A DNA stretch of 64,000 bases from Parietaria judaica (lineage: Eukaryota > Streptophyta > Magnoliopsida > Rosales > Urticaceae). Below the pieces are notes generated by a model, which saw only the letters and a program-made list of their open reading frames with translations, was not told where the DNA came from and did no database searches. The position numbers and the translations under genes are program-made. The stretch spans positions 55,044,724-55,108,723 of the forward strand of contig OX940860.1 of assembly GCA_954871525.1 (NCBI GenBank). Reading direction: 5' to 3'. Shown here piece after piece: positions 11,542 to 24,214 of this stretch. The stretch's first letter is position 1, and every line of letters starts with the position of its first letter.

Positions 11542-13676
11542 TAGGGAAACTTGAAAAAAAGTCCCCCAAAAAGCAAGTTCTACCTCTTTTGTCTCCCACT
11601 TTAATAAATCTGTATATCTATTCCCCAATTTTTATTTTGCCCTAATTTTGACAAAAATACCCTTTTTTACAATGTTTTTTTTTTTTTTTTGCATCTTTGT
11701 AGACACTTTGGAAATAGTACGAAATATTTGTTAGACCGTTTTTTGCCTCATTTCGGACCGTTTTTGGTATTGGCTTAGACAGTTTCTAGGTTTCGGAAAA
11801 AGGCTTAGACAGTTTCATGCATAGAGTTAGACACTAAATAAAGCCTAAGTAGACACTTCTTTATTTTCAAAATAAGGTCCATCAAATTATAATTTTGTTC
11901 GAATTACAAGTTTATATGTGGTTAGACACTTTTGTGCATCAAAAGGACTATTTTTTGCATCTTTGTAGACACTTTGGAAAAAGTACGAAATATTTGTTAG
12001 ACCGTTTTTTGCCTCATTTCGGACCGTTTTTGGTATTGGCTTAGACAGTTTCTAGGTTTCGGAAAAAGGCTTAGACAATTTCATGCATAGAGTTTGACAC
12101 TAAATAAAGCTTAAGTAGACACTTCTTTATTTTCAAAATAAAGTCCCTCAAATTATTATTTGGTTGGAATTACAAGTTTATATGTGATTGGACACTTTTG
12201 TACTTCAAAAGAACTATTTTTTGCATCTTTGTAGACACTTTGGAAATAACACAAAATATTTGTTAGACACGTTTTTGGCTTATTGTGGACCGTTTTAGGT
12301 ATTGGCTTAGACAGTTTCTAGGTTTCGAAAAAAAGGCTTAGACAGTTTCACGCCTAGAGTTAGACACTAAATAAAGCCTAAGTAGACACTTCTTTGTTTT
12401 CAAAATAAAGTCCTTCAAATTATTACTTGGTTGGAATTACAAGTTTAAATGTGGTTAGACACTTGGGCAAAAAAATAGTCCTTTTGATGCACAAAAGTAT
12501 CTAACCACATATAAACTTGTAATTCGAACCAAATAATTATTTGATGGACTTTATTTTGAAAATAAATAAGCGTCTACAAAGGCTTTATTTAGTATCTAAC
12601 TCTATTCATGAAATTATAGAAGCCTTTTTCCGAAACCTAGAAACTGTCTAAGCCAATACCAAAAACGGTCTGAAATGAGGCAAAAAACTGTCTAACAAAT
12701 ATTTCGTATTATTTCCAAAGTGTCTGCAAAGATGCAAAAAATAGTCCTTTTGATGCACAAAAGTGTCTTACCACATATAAACTTGTAATTCCAACCAAAC
12801 AATAATTTGATGGACTTTATTTTGAAAATAAAGAAGCGTCTACATAGGCTTTATTTAGTGTCTAACTCTATGCATGAAATTGTCTAAGCCTTTTTTTCGA
12901 AACCTAGAAACTGTCTAAGCCCATACCAAAAACGGTCCAAAATGAGGCAAAAAACGGTCTAACAAATATTTCGTTCTATTTCCAAAGTGTCTACAAAGAT
13001 GCAAAAAATAGTCCTTTTGATGCACAAAAGTGTCTAACCACATATAAACTTGTAATTCGAACAAAATTATAATTTGATGGACCTTATTTTGAAATTAAAG
13101 AAGTGTCTACTTAGGCTTTATTTAGTGTCTAACTCTATTCATGAAACTGTCTAAGCCTTTTTCCGAAACCTAGAAACTGTCTAAGCCAATACAAAAAACG
13201 GTCAAAAATGATCTAAAAAACGGTCTAACCAATATTTCATACTATTTCTAAAGTGTCTACAAAGATGCAAAAAATAGTTCTTTTGATGTACAAAAGTGTC
13301 TAACCACATATAAACTTGTAATTCCAACCAAATAATAATTTGATGGACTTTATTTTGAAAATAAAGAAGTGTCTACTTAAGCTTTATTTAGTGTCAAACT
13401 CTATGCATGAAATTGTCTAAGCCTTTTTCCGAAACCTAGAAACTGTCTAAGCCAATACCAAAAACGGTCCGAAATGAGGCAAAAAACGGTCTAACAAATA
13501 TTTCATACTATTTCCAAAGTGTCTACAAAAATGCAAAAAAAATGGTAAAAAAGGGTATTTTTGTCAAAATTAAGGCAAAATAAAAATTGAGGAATAGATG
13601 TACAGATTTATTAAAGTGGGAGACAAAAGAGGTAGAACTTGCTTTTTGAGGGACTTTTTTTTTTCAAGTTTCCCTA
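11542..13676. mobile_element. Large foldback element with tandem 267-bp units
   Basis: The left end TAGGGAAACTTGAAAAAAAG and the reverse-complementary right end are the tips of inverted repeats. The outer ~140 bp (11542-11680 and 13538-13676) match closely. Inside, the left arm holds three direct copies of a ~267-bp unit (starts near 11685, 11952, 12221). The right arm holds four in inverted orientation (about 12480-13538). Every unit has TTTGTAGACACTTTGGAAA and GTTAGACACTAAATAAAGC-like blocks. The centre is near 12465. There is no ORF. A clean target duplication could not be set because the flanks are AT repeats. It could be a MULE- or foldback-type non-autonomous DNA element. Confidence 0.75.
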
Positions 13677-13689
13677 TATATATATATAT

Positions 13690-15022
13690 AAATAAATATA
13701 AATATAAATATGAGTAAGCCTATGAAAGATATGCAATGAAAATATGTCAAGTGCTTCTTTTGCTGGAACCTTTTATTTGGAAAAATTTGCATTTTAGGAT
13801 TGTAGTACAGAGCTGAAATGAATTAGTTTTATTTCGAAAGCAAGTAATAAAAAAATAAAAAGAGTTAGTAAAACTCATTATTCTTCTATGATATACGTAA
13901 AGGTCGTATGAAATAGCACATCGAGCTCGACGAGGAAGCAAACCTTTTTCATACCACTGCACTAAAAGAATCAAAGACATCGAGGTAAGTAAAGACTTCT
14001 TTTACTTGCATTACAAGAATGAAATTGAATGGTGATGCACATGTTAATGTATGCATATAATTGCATCGTTGTTCTGATATTTGTTCGATATCAATGGAGT
14101 ACATGTTAAAAGATTACATGACAGTGTATCTCAATTGCTAAGTTTGGGTAGGCGGCGTGCCTGTTGCGATGTCTCGGTAAAAGAGACTATGGTATGTTTA
14201 TGGCGCGGTGTGGGAAGTCCGACTGATCACCGGGAATGTAATTGAGAAATTTCCCCACACGTTTGCGTGTAGTGTTACGATCGGTCACAGTTAAAAGAAT
14301 TAAAACAATACGACCGACGGGTCGAAGTTAAAAGAATTAAAATGTTATGACCGGATGGTCACAGTTAAAAGAATAAATGTTATGACTTGATGGTCACAGT
14401 TAAAAGAAAGGACCTGAGGGTCACAGTTAAAAGAAGTTAAAAGAATTATGGGGAATTGTGCAACAGGAACGTCCAGAACAACGTCTACAAGCCTTAGCAT
14501 TTGATATACACACCATGAAAGAGAATTGGATAATGCTTATTAAATGTTCTATATATTATTATGATATGAACGACGTTACATGATCTTTTAATTATCTTTA
14601 CTTATTGAGCTTTCGCTCATTAGAATTCTTGTAATGTAGACATTGCAGGTAATTAAAATGACGCTTGACGTTGTTGGTTGAAGACTCTGAGCTAGAGATC
14701 TAATGCATATGAGATATTAATGACCGTGGGGTAGTTCGTTTTGTACTTGTGGTATTTTGAGCATCTTAACACTATGTGAAAAACAAAAGAAAGGAGAGAG
14801 TAGTTTATGCCTACTCATTTTAGATAAATAGTGACGCTGGTTAGATATGAGTGTCTAACGTTAGTGACATGTAAAATAATAATATATCATTTTGATATGT
14901 AGATATATAAAATAGGTATATATATCTATATATACAAAAGTAAAAAAAATTTAAGCGTTTCCCCGTGGCTCACTTATATGTGTTTAAAAAGGAAATATAA
15001 TTTATAGGCCGTACTGGGTGTT
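13690..15022 (+). repeat. Chromovirus-type LTR fragment (tentative)
   Basis: It contains a GAGCTTTCGCTCA motif at about 14608 followed by ATTGCAGGT and ends in GGGTGTTATA at 15022. This is the layout of plant chromovirus LTR 3' halves, which usually end GGTGTTACA. A block of short tandem repeats lies inside. The start of the LTR was not found; the foldback element at 11542-13676 may have inserted in or beside it. Confidence 0.35.
14270..14455. repeat. Short tandem repeats with GGTCACAGTTAAAAGAA
   Basis: The phrase GGTCACAGTTAAAAGAA, or a close variant, recurs about five times at spacings of roughly 30-55 bp, separated by ATGTTATGAC-like words. It lies inside the LTR-like region. Confidence 0.7.
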
Positions 15023-15114
15023 ATAGATGCAGGCCTAAAACTTCCTTCAAAACACCCGAATCCAAATGGCGCAGCCACGAATTCGAGGACAAATTCTTTC
15101 CATCCCGGGGAGAA
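15023..15114 (+). pseudogene. 3' end of a chromovirus-like pol plus polypurine tract
   Basis: The plus strand near 15074-15114 reads ACGAATTCGAGGACAAATTC and then CATCCCGGGGAGAA before the LTR. In one frame this gives NSRTNSFHPGENDAG, the kind of C-terminal end seen in plant Ty3 chromovirus polyproteins where the polypurine tract overlaps the ORF end. Only this stub remains; the rest of the element is absent. Confidence 0.45.
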
Positions 15115-15758
15115 TGATGCAGGCATAATGCATGGGTGTTGCGAGAGGCGCTTGGAAGGACGAACCTGGAAGATTGTAAGGCGAGTTAGGAAGAGGCGTT
15201 CCGAGAAGAAGAGGCGCTCCGAGAGGCGAACCTGGAAGAAAGTTAGGAGAAGGGCTCCACGAGATTCCCAAATTTGACCGGTCCTATCTTTTGACTCGAG
15301 TGTCGGATTACACGAGGATTTCTGCCAAAACATGATCGAAAGGTACCGAACACGCTGATCGTCTTTTGAGCGAAAATTTTATTATCTTTAATTATATGCT
15401 GTTTTACTTTATTTTCTTGGCGTTTTTATTTTAAAGAAACTACATGTCATTTGTGGTTTATGGATGCACTATATAAGCATCGTGTTGAGTTCGTAATAGG
15501 GAGACTTGCATGAATGAAAAAAATTGGAACTTTGAGTTCTTTCCCAAATCCGAGAGTCTCGTGAGCGAGCGATGAGTGTGATGCCTGAGAGCTAGTATTC
15601 ATGCGCGAACCAACCTTGATTGGATGCCTGGAGTCTAGCATTTGTGCGCGAATCAATAGGCTAAAGATGGTTCTTCGATCAAGATCAATTATCCGGTAAC
15701 TTTATCTATTTCTGTTTTCTAGATCGATCATCGATCTTTATACCTTCCGCCTACATCA
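15115..15758 (+). repeat. LTR with TGATG...CATCA ends (Gypsy, probably chromovirus)
   Basis: It starts TGATGCAGGC directly after the polypurine tract and ends CCTACATCA at 15758, giving matching inverted tips. A TATA-type box, CTATATAAGCATCG, is at about 15469-15482. At 644 bp it is a reasonable LTR size. It is a 3' LTR of a truncated plus-strand element; a 5' partner was not found. Confidence 0.55.
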
Positions 15759-16384
15759 GTTTATCACAAATGAATTATAAAATATTCAACTTACGCGTAT
15801 TTCTCCGACTATATAAAAATTTGATTCTATTAGCAAAAGTCAAAGATCACTGGCAAAGTCATAGACCGAGAGCCGAAGACCCAACTCATTTTGCGAGGCC
15901 CGAAACCCGGAAGGTCTAGAAGACGAACTCCAAGACCGAAATCTACATTCAAAAAGGCGATTCGGACAACATGACGAGGTGATCACAACCCGAGAAATTC
16001 CTCGACCAAGGAGCAAGGAAATGAAGACCATAGAAGATTCCCGCAGAATCGGAGTTGAACTCGGCAAGGTCACAGCGACCCAGGAAGTCCCCGACGAATA
16101 TACACTCGCGAAACGACGAACCCTTTGGTCAGCTACGAAACATCTTGACGAAGACATACCCATTGATATTTTTAGTGTATTATGCACAAATACTTGAGCA
16201 TCTCTAAGAAAAACTAAATTGTTAACATTGTTAAATTAATATAATTTGCTATTATATTAACTAATTATGCAATGATTTTCTTAATTGTACTTTAGATTAT
16301 ATACGAACTATATAAAAAAAATCTTATGTTCTACTAAGAATAGACCACTATATTTTTTATTTCTTGTAAGACACTAATGTCATG
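15759..16384. other. Unassigned region with a GC-richer island
   Basis: About 15836-16190 is less AT-rich and open in one plus-strand frame (ending 16197), rich in Arg, Glu and Lys. I do not recognise it, and it could be a fragment of an element ORF. The rest is AT-rich. Confidence 0.4.
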
Positions 16385-16827
16385 TGTTTCATCGGTTCAA
16401 AATATTAATCGTTCTTCCAAAACGATAAACAACACACCACGATTCAAACCACCACGCAATAATACACAGAGATGAATGCTAGCAATATCAGACACCAATA
16501 CCTGTATATGAAATCACCACACTCTCACAAAAATCAAGATCAACACTCACGATATATCACTATGTTTATATAATATATATGTAAAAATATTTATATCGAA
16601 GAAAAAACATCTCTGATTAAAATAATGGAGATCCAATACAATATGCTGGAGGTAATGAAAATAAACAAACGACAAAACTTAAATAGAAGCAACAAAAAAA
16701 GCACTAACAAACTATCCTATAAAATCTCAATGACCAAACAAATCGAGAAGACTAAACCCTAATGTGACTAAGCTTAGTCCACCATCCAAGAATCTTGGCT
16801 TGAACGTGTCAAGCTTAATGACTCACA
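16385..16827 (-). repeat. 3' LTR of Copia-1
   Basis: It matches 21213-21681 over most of its length (landmarks ACACACCACGATTCAAACCA and GATGAATGCTAGCAATATCA). The inner end ACTCACA at 16827 abuts the polypurine tract, which reads ACGGGGGAGAA on the minus strand at 16828-16838. The outer boundary is accurate to a few bases. Confidence 0.75.
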
Positions 16828-19800
16828 TTCTCCCCCGTAAGTTTGACTTGTTTCGAAGTTCTTCACGCCAAGTAGCTCTCTCATCGCCGCAAATTTAACT
16901 CGAGCAAGGGCCTTGGTGAGTATATCCACACGTTGCTCTCTGATTTTGATAAACTTAACGATGATATTCCGCCTCTCGACACACTCGTGAATAAAGTAAA
17001 AACGAGTGTCGATGTGCTTACGGCTTCCAAAAAACACCAGGTTCTCCGTTAGTGCGATCGTGAACTTGTTTTCCACGTAGAAAGTCACTAGCTGTTGCTT
17101 GCTTCTGGTAACCTCGCTCAACAAGTTTCTCAGCCATAACGCTTGACACACGGCTGCAGTCGCTGCCATGAACTCGACCTCATAAGACGATAAGGTCATA
17201 GTTTTAAGCTTCTGAGACTGCTAGGTGATCAGATTCCCGTTGAGATAAAACACCATCCTTCCAGTACTCTTTCTATCGTCGATATCACTGGCTATGTCAC
17301 TGTCGGTAAAACTGACAAGTTCATCAGCTCGATTTCCTTTCATTAACTGAATCCATAGCTTGTCATTCCCTTGTCGTAGCAGAGAATGTGCTTCAAAACT
17401 GCTGGTCTAGATTGGCAAGCTTCTCCATGTAACGGTTTCACTATGCCGACTGCGTGCGATATGTCTGGTCCGGTGTGGGTAAGGTACCTGAGACACTCGA
17501 TGACACGTCTGTACTCCGTAGGATCCATTGTGGTTCGTTCTGCATCCTTCCCAAGCTGAAACTTCGCCTCTATCAGACACTTGCTCGGGTTGCAGTCTGC
17601 CATTTGATACTGAACCTTAAGGATCTTCTTTGCGTAAGCTGACTACTTCAGTGTAATGCACTCGTTCTTCTGATCCACCTTAATGCTGAGGTAGTACAAA
17701 AGTAGTCTAAGGTCACTCATCTTGAACTATGAAATCATATGCTTTTTGAATCCTCCCACGCCTGCGTTGCTGGATCCAATCACTATCAAGTCGTCCACAT
17801 ACACTCCAACAATGAGTGTTTCTTCTGTAGTGCTCGTCGTGTACACTGCCTGCTCTTGAGAACAATTCACGAACTCAAGACTCTTCTTACTCTTGTCAAG
17901 GCGTAGATTCCATGGTCTAGGTGCTTGACGTAGCCTGTAAAGGGCCTAGGAGAGCTTGTACACCTTGTTCTCTTTGGCCTTGATAACATAGCCTTCAGGT
18001 TGACTAACGTACACCTCCTCTTTAAGGTCACCATTTAGAAATGCCGATTTGACATCTAACTGGTGATTCTCCCAACCTTAGTAAGAAACGAGGGCTAAGA
18101 TCATTTTGATCGTTTCGAGCCTCGCTACTGAAGAAAAAACTCCTTGTTTCCGCACGTATCCCTTAATGACCAGCCTCGCTTTGTGCTTAAGATATTTCCT
18201 CCGGTGTCCTTCTTCAACTTGTACACCCACTTTAGACCGATGTGCTTGGGACCTTTGGGCAGGTCCGTGAGCACCAATGTCTTATTCTTCTCGATTTCCT
18301 CCTGCCAAGCCTGCTCGGTTGCTGCCTATCCGTAGTTTGCCGGTTCTTTGGTGTATAGCAGCAATAGCTCCTCTAGACTCATGTCTAATTGATGAGCATC
18401 TTCATATATATTGGTTAGCGAACGAATAACCACCATAGTTTCCTGTCTGTGGGGTCGGGGTTATCATACGTGAACCTGAGCTGGGTGATGGTGACATTGG
18501 CGGTGGCATTAGTGGTGAATTTGGTGGTGATACAACCGAGTTGGGTGTTACTTGCCTTGAGCTGGAAGTCGTCGTGTCCGGGCTCGGCAATAACGTGCCT
18601 GAGTTTGGAGTTGTTGGGCTTTCCTTCTCGATAATGTCTTCCTTGCCTTTTTCGAGTTCAAGATCAAGTGTGGGTTCTGTTCGAGCTTCCCATTCTCGTG
18701 TCTTCACTCCTATTTCTTCTCTTCTTCGAACATGGCATCTCTGCTCACTCGAATTTTTCCGTGTCGGGGGTCAAAGAATCTGTGTGCCTTATTTCTTTCC
18801 TCGACTCTAAGGAACACTATCGTCTGACTCTAGTCATCGCGAGCTTCTTGAGATTTGGGCCCATAAATTTTACATAAGCGGTGCATCCAAACACTTTCAA
18901 GTGATCCAGATGAGGCTTCCTCCGACACCATGCTTGGTACGAGGTGCGCTCTCCTAGCGCCTTCTTTGGCAAGCGATTTAACAGATAAACTGCATGTTTG
19001 ACTGCTTCTCCCTACATCATTGCCGAGACTTGCGTGCTCTTAAGCAAACTCCTTGTTGTATCCATCATTGTCCGGTTCCTTCTATACCATACCTTTCTGT
19101 TAGTGAGTGTATGGTGCAGTGAGGTGGCATTCGACTCCCTCTTCATCGTAAAACTCTCCGAACTACTAGGACATAAACTCTCCACCACGGTCAGTTATCA
19201 GGGTCTTCATTCGGTGCCCTGATTTGTTCTCCATGGACCTCTTGAACTTTTTGAAGACTTCAAAGGCTCACAACTTCTCCTTTAGCGTATACATCCACAT
19301 CCAACGGTTGTAATCGTCAACTAGCAAGAGAAAGTACTTGATACCAGCTAGGGTTGCCGGGGTTATACGACCACAGAAGTCCGCGTGCACCAGTTAGAGG
19401 GGTCAATCATCTCGGAAGTTTGCCTTAATCGAAAATGCCACCCTTCCTTGTTTCGCAACCATGCAACATTCACATAGTTTGTTAGGGTTTTTAATTTTGG
19501 GAACCCCAAATGCCATCTCCTTTTCCCCTATCATCTTGAGCACGTAGAAGTTTACGTGCCCAAGTCTCGAGTGCCATAGTCAAGCCGGGTCTGATACGGA
19601 CGTCATTAAGCATACATGTTTGCTTGTCTCCAAGATAATCTTGTAGAGCCTGTTCGTCGTTCTCTTCACCTCCATCAATAAAGTGCCACTTCTGTTCCAC
19701 ACCTTTAGGTATGACCCGACCATAACCACTTTGTTTCCGACCTCTGTCATCTGACCAAGGCTAATGATGTCACTCTTCAGCTTCGGGATGTAGTACGCTT

Positions 19801-21190
19801 GGGTTAGCAGTTGTTGGTCCCCGTTCTTGCACTGGAACAAGATGGACCATATGCCTCTTATTTTGACGATTGAGTCATCGCCAAACTTTACATTTTCCGT
19901 TATCTTCTCATCGAGCTTTTCAAACTTAGCTCGGTCTCTGTCATGTGGTTGCTCGCACCGTTGTCTAGATACCACACATCGGTATAGACTTCCTCTTCTT
20001 CGTCTTTTAGGAGTTTTGCTATAACCTTTTCCTCAATAAGTATCAGCAAACAATGTTGCTCGATAATCTTCTTCTCCAGATTAGGTTGCTTCTCCGGTAT
20101 CATCAGCTCGGCTTTCGGGTCGATATTTTCTTTGATCGGTTTGGGCAAAGGCTCAACTTTTCTCTCGCCTGTGAGGCTCATTTCCTCGTCTTTCTGCACT
20201 TCCAAGTTCACCTTCTGGTCGACGAACATCAATGCGGGCTTATCTCGATGGAATCTCGCTAGATTTTCTCCGTCGCCATGGTTTCTGCTGCGGTACTCTG
20301 TTGCGTAGTGCCCGAGCTTCTGACAGTTGTAGCACTTCACCGTGCTCTTATCTCTTCGGGTTGTGTTGCCTTCCTCAAGGGATATACTACTGCCGCGAGC
20401 TCGCTTGTCACGACCTTGCCCTCGTCCACGGCCTCTACCATGTGCTCGGCTATCTCCGCAAAACCCGTTCCGACTTGAGGAACTATAAGAAAATTTGGCT
20501 CCTCCATTTTTCTTCTGTCTCGACATCCATTCTTCATGTGTCAGCAAGAGGTTCTTTTCTTCTTCTCTGTTACCATAACTCCGAAGTCTCTCCTCGTGGG
20601 TTTTCAGACAACTGTCAACCTCGTCAATCGGCATGGTCTTGCGGTCGCCAAAGTGCTCGTTTGACGTCAAGATATGCATGTACCTGTGTCGTACGAATCT
20701 CAGAAACTTCTTGACGACGATGATTTCGTCCACCTTGTTGCCTAGCAAGCGTATACCAGTCATAATAGATGTGAGTTTCATGGAAAAATCATCTACCGAC
20801 TCGCCATCCCTCATTCGAAGAACCTCGAATTCACTTTTCAAGGTTTGGAATTTTGAGTCTCGAACACGCTCCACGCCCATGTGCATGATTCATAGCGTCT
20901 CCAATGCTTCTTTTGCAGAATCCTTCTCGGCGATCATGAGAAGGATATCTTCTAGAACTTCTTGATAGATGGCGGTGAGAGCCATCTTATCATTGCCTAT
21001 TTCAACCTCTCCGTCTCGGACGGCCTCCCAAACTCCTCGCGCTTGTTGGTTTACCAACATCTTCAACGCCCACACCGAGTAGTTGCTCTTCTTGAGCATC
21101 GGAAAATTGAGCGTGATGTTTCTTTTTTTCTTAATTTTTGTCGCTACCCTTTCTCCTCCAGTGGCTTTGCTCGGTTATGGCATGTGCTTC
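16774..21190 (-). pseudogene. Copia-1 gag-pol pseudogene
   Basis: The minus strand encodes, in order: gag from about 21099, with an in-frame break near 20890, then a frame 20886-19900 holding the zinc knuckle [14 protein letters not shown] (final Cys replaced by Tyr) and the retropepsin site WYLDNGASNHMT. A second frame, 19975-19580, carries the GAG-pre-integrase approach ([20 protein letters not shown]). Badly broken integrase and reverse transcriptase follow over 19580-17600. RNase H pieces are at 17603-17343 and 17199-16774 (RKHIDTRFYFIHE, DILTKALARVKF). The last frame ends inside the 3' LTR. Multiple stops and frameshifts exclude function. It retains the protease region that Copia-2 has lost. 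Confidence 0.85.
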
Positions 21191-21196
21191 GGCATC

Positions 21197-21210
21197 TGAC
21201 TCTGATACTA
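21197..21210 (-). other. Copia-1 primer-binding site
   Basis: The minus strand after the LTR end CCAACA reads TAGTATCAGAGTCA, a mutated form of the initiator-Met-type site TGGTATCAGAGC used by most plant Copia elements. Confidence 0.65.
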
Positions 21211-21212
21211 AA

Positions 21213-21393
21213 TGTTGGTTCTAAATATTGATCGTTCTGCCAAAACGAAAAATGACACACCACGATCCAAACCACCACGCAATTATACAGAAAGATGAAT
21301 GCTAGCAATATCAGACGACAATACTTGTATATGAAATGACCACAATCTCACAACAATCAAGATCAACACTCACGATATCTCCCTGTTTTTATA

Positions 21394-21426
<33 letters not shown>

Positions 21427-21681
21427 TGATGAGCAAAAAAGCAAAGTGGGAAGAAAAACTTTCTCTGATTAAAATAATAGAGATCGAATACAATACGCTG
21501 GAGTTAATGAAAATAAACTAACGACAAAGCTTAAATAGAAGGCACAAAAAAGCACTTACAAACTATCCTATAAAATCTTTATGACCAAACAAACCGAGAA
21601 GACTAAACCCTAATGTGACTTACCCTAGTCCACCATGCGAGAATCTTGGCTAGAACCAGTCAAGCTGCTTAATGACTAACA
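21213..21681 (-). repeat. 5' LTR of Copia-1
   Basis: Plus-strand tips are TGTTGGTTC at 21213 and GACTAACA at 21681. It contains an expanded TA microsatellite at about 21400-21425 absent from the other LTR. Confidence 0.75.
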
Positions 21682-21907
21682 GTATTTGCTTCTTATCTTC
21701 GGTGAATAGTATAAATATATTATCACTACTGTTGCATTAGATTTTTGTAAGAATTGGATTTCCTTGAGAGCTAACCATAGACATAGTCTATATATGTATT
21801 TTTGTAATAACTGATAGTGGTGATGTTGGACATTAATATATATCAAATAGTAGAAAAGATAATTCGAACAAAAGCTTGGTTGTTTCTACACACATAGAAA
21901 TTAGCTC
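21682..21907. other. AT-rich spacer between Copia-1 and the hAT element
   Basis: No gene is visible. The last 8 bases (ATTAGCTC, 21900-21907) are the probable left target duplication of the hAT element. Confidence 0.5.
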
Positions 21908-22418
21908 TAAACTTGTGAATTCAGAATACTAGAAAATCGGAAATCCGGGAATTTTTTTAAAAAAACAAGTAACCAGAAAATCCGGATCCGGATAAAAAAG
22001 ATACCACAATTTCTGGTTTCGGAAAAATCCAGAACCAGAAAATTCTGGTTCTGAATTTTCTACGTTTCCTGGATCCGGTTTTCCAAATGTATGTGAGCCG
22101 TTGGATCTCACGATCCAACGGCTCTAATCCTATTACAAAAAAAAATGTATTATTGAGGTTGCAGGTTTACGTTAGCACTATGTTTTTTTCTTGCAGGTGG
22201 ACGTTGGATTCTTGCAGAGTTGCAGGAGGACGTTGGGTTGCATACTTGCATGGCTCAGGCAACAATTCTCTCATTTCTCAATAAATTGAAGTGGGCAAGA
22301 TAACACAACCACACACAACTTCAACACTCTCATTCTCTCCAAACTCACTCAAAGTCTCTCATTTCTCAAGTTTACTCTATAGTTTATATACTTTATATTA
22401 TTTACATACACTAAAAAA

Positions 22419-22978
22419 ATGTCGGATCCCTATTTTAATCTTTTTGGTTTGGCTCCGCCTCGGCCTGAGGGGCCCCTTCCTCCTTCTAGCAACCCTCCGA
22501 CAACCGGTTGCTTTGCCAGCCACAAAGGGCCAAGCTTTCTCGCGGAGTGACTAGTAGTCAACCGGTTCAACATCACTCGTACTACGATTCCATCATCAAC
22601 CAACACAACACTCCAACAAATCATTCGCAACAAATTATTCCACCTTCCGGTGGCCGTGGGAATCCAGCGCGTCTACGGAAACGCAAGAAGCTCACCTTGG
22701 AGCGGTACGCAATATGCCGGACATGCGGAACGAAGCTCAAGGTCTTTTCCGATACATATAGCACGTCGTACCTCCGGAGCCACGCTATGCATTGCAAAGA
22801 GCGGCACGCACACGGTCAACAACTATGGGTAAGTCCTCTTTCAATAGTGTCGGACACATTTTGGACGACTGGAGGAAACCAATGAAGCCGCCTATGGTCG
22901 AGATTATCGCGCTAAGCAAAGATTGGCTCCAAGACGAAGAACGCACTCAAGAGGAAACACGCAACGATGACGATGTTT
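22419..22978 (+). pseudogene. hAT transposase remnant: BED zinc finger joined to C-terminal tail
   Basis: An ATG at 22419 opens MSDPYFNLFGLAPPRPEG, then a frameshift near 22500 leads into the 22508-22885 frame. There ICRTCGTKLKVF and YLRSHAMHC give Cys-X2-Cys...His-X4-Cys, the BED zinc finger that binds element ends in hAT transposases. Near 22830 a second frame takes over (ending TAG at 22978), with VGHILDDWRKPM and MVEIIALSKDWL, typical of the hAT C-terminal dimerisation region. The catalytic middle, normally several hundred residues, is absent. This is therefore an internally deleted, non-autonomous copy. The second junction also reads like a GTAAGT splice donor, so part of it could be an intron boundary. 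Confidence 0.65.
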
Positions 22979-24214
22979 AGGACTACTTCAATGCCGAAGA
23001 GTATTAGTTTTTTCAATGTTTTTGTTTAACTTTTACGGTTTCATTATGTTGTGTATTTTTTACATTGAAATTAATAAATGAGGTATTTTTCAATTACTGT
23101 CTCAAATTTTTTTACGTGTTTATTTCTTGGCATTTCCGAACCAACACAAAACGTTAAAGTTTTTATTTTTTCCAATTCAAAATTCAAATCTTTATAGTTT
23201 TTTTTTTTTTTAAATCAGTAAAAAAACAGGAACCGTATTCTGGCTTCCGGAAAAGAAAAAAAAACCAGAACCAAAAAATCCGGATCCGGTTTTTACCTGT
23301 AACGCCCCCTTATTTGGGGTTAGAAGAAATAAGAAAAATAAAATACAAATGACCATTTGAGAGTTGACTGGTCAAAATCCACGTAATCATAAACTTGAAA
23401 AATACTGACTACTCAACGTCCATGTCATATAAAACGACAAACATTGACTATTCAAATCAATATTATACAACACGACCAAAGTTGCCTATAAGACTTAGAC
23501 ACGTCATCAAAACATTGAAAATCCACACTTATATGTACAACACCAACGTAAATGTCAAAATATGATATCACCATCATTATATAATCCATCGCTACATATT
23601 TTACATCTTTACCAAAGAGTTATCCATGTAGAAACTAATAATATTCACCTAAGAAGGTCCAACGTTGCAAAATGAAAAGACGAGGCGCCCAAACAACAAC
23701 TCTTGCTAATCCTCATCCGAAAGCTGACATTGTACACCACCTGAGGACAAGGGAAAAATAAAGGGATGAGCACACAAATTGCTCAGCAGGAAAATTTATT
23801 ATCAAATCCCGATAGCTAAACCGTCATTAGTCCAATTATTAAATTCAAAACTTTAATCATAAGCATTAATAGATTTTCCGAAATCAATTTCATGAATAAA
23901 AATTAAAACATCACAATCCGACCTAGAGAGCCCTAAACACTTTGATTTAGCACGTCAAAGTAGCACTCGCCTTTTAACCACTAACCCCATCAAGTCTGAA
24001 TGAAAACCGACCACAGGTGGACAAAAAATTCCCTAACTGTGACTCGGCCCGACTAGGGTTCTAATCTCTTCCAAAGACGGCCAAGATGACGTGGGTTAAA
24101 GTGTTAACTCTGGGTCAACCATATCATATCCAATCTGGATATCCGACCTACTGCGCAGTAGTCGGCTGCTTGTCAGCAGCTCTAATCTCACCATCCGCCC
24201 GTAGCGGGTATAAC

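Larger units (their letters stand above)
16385..21681 (-). mobile_element. Copia-1, decayed Ty1/Copia element
   Basis: Two related LTRs (16385-16827 and 21213-21681) flank a minus-strand gag-pol remnant, with a primer-binding site inside the right LTR and a polypurine tract inside the left one. The LTRs are clearly diverged (many substitutions and indels, and a TA-repeat expansion at 21400-21425 in one), so the insertion is old. Coding parts match Copia-2 motif for motif, making both members of one family. A clean 5-bp target duplication was not found. Confidence 0.85.

Noticed and set aside
16385..21681. Target-site duplication for Copia-1
   Set aside because: The 5-bp flanks compared at the likely ends do not match, so no TSD is claimed.
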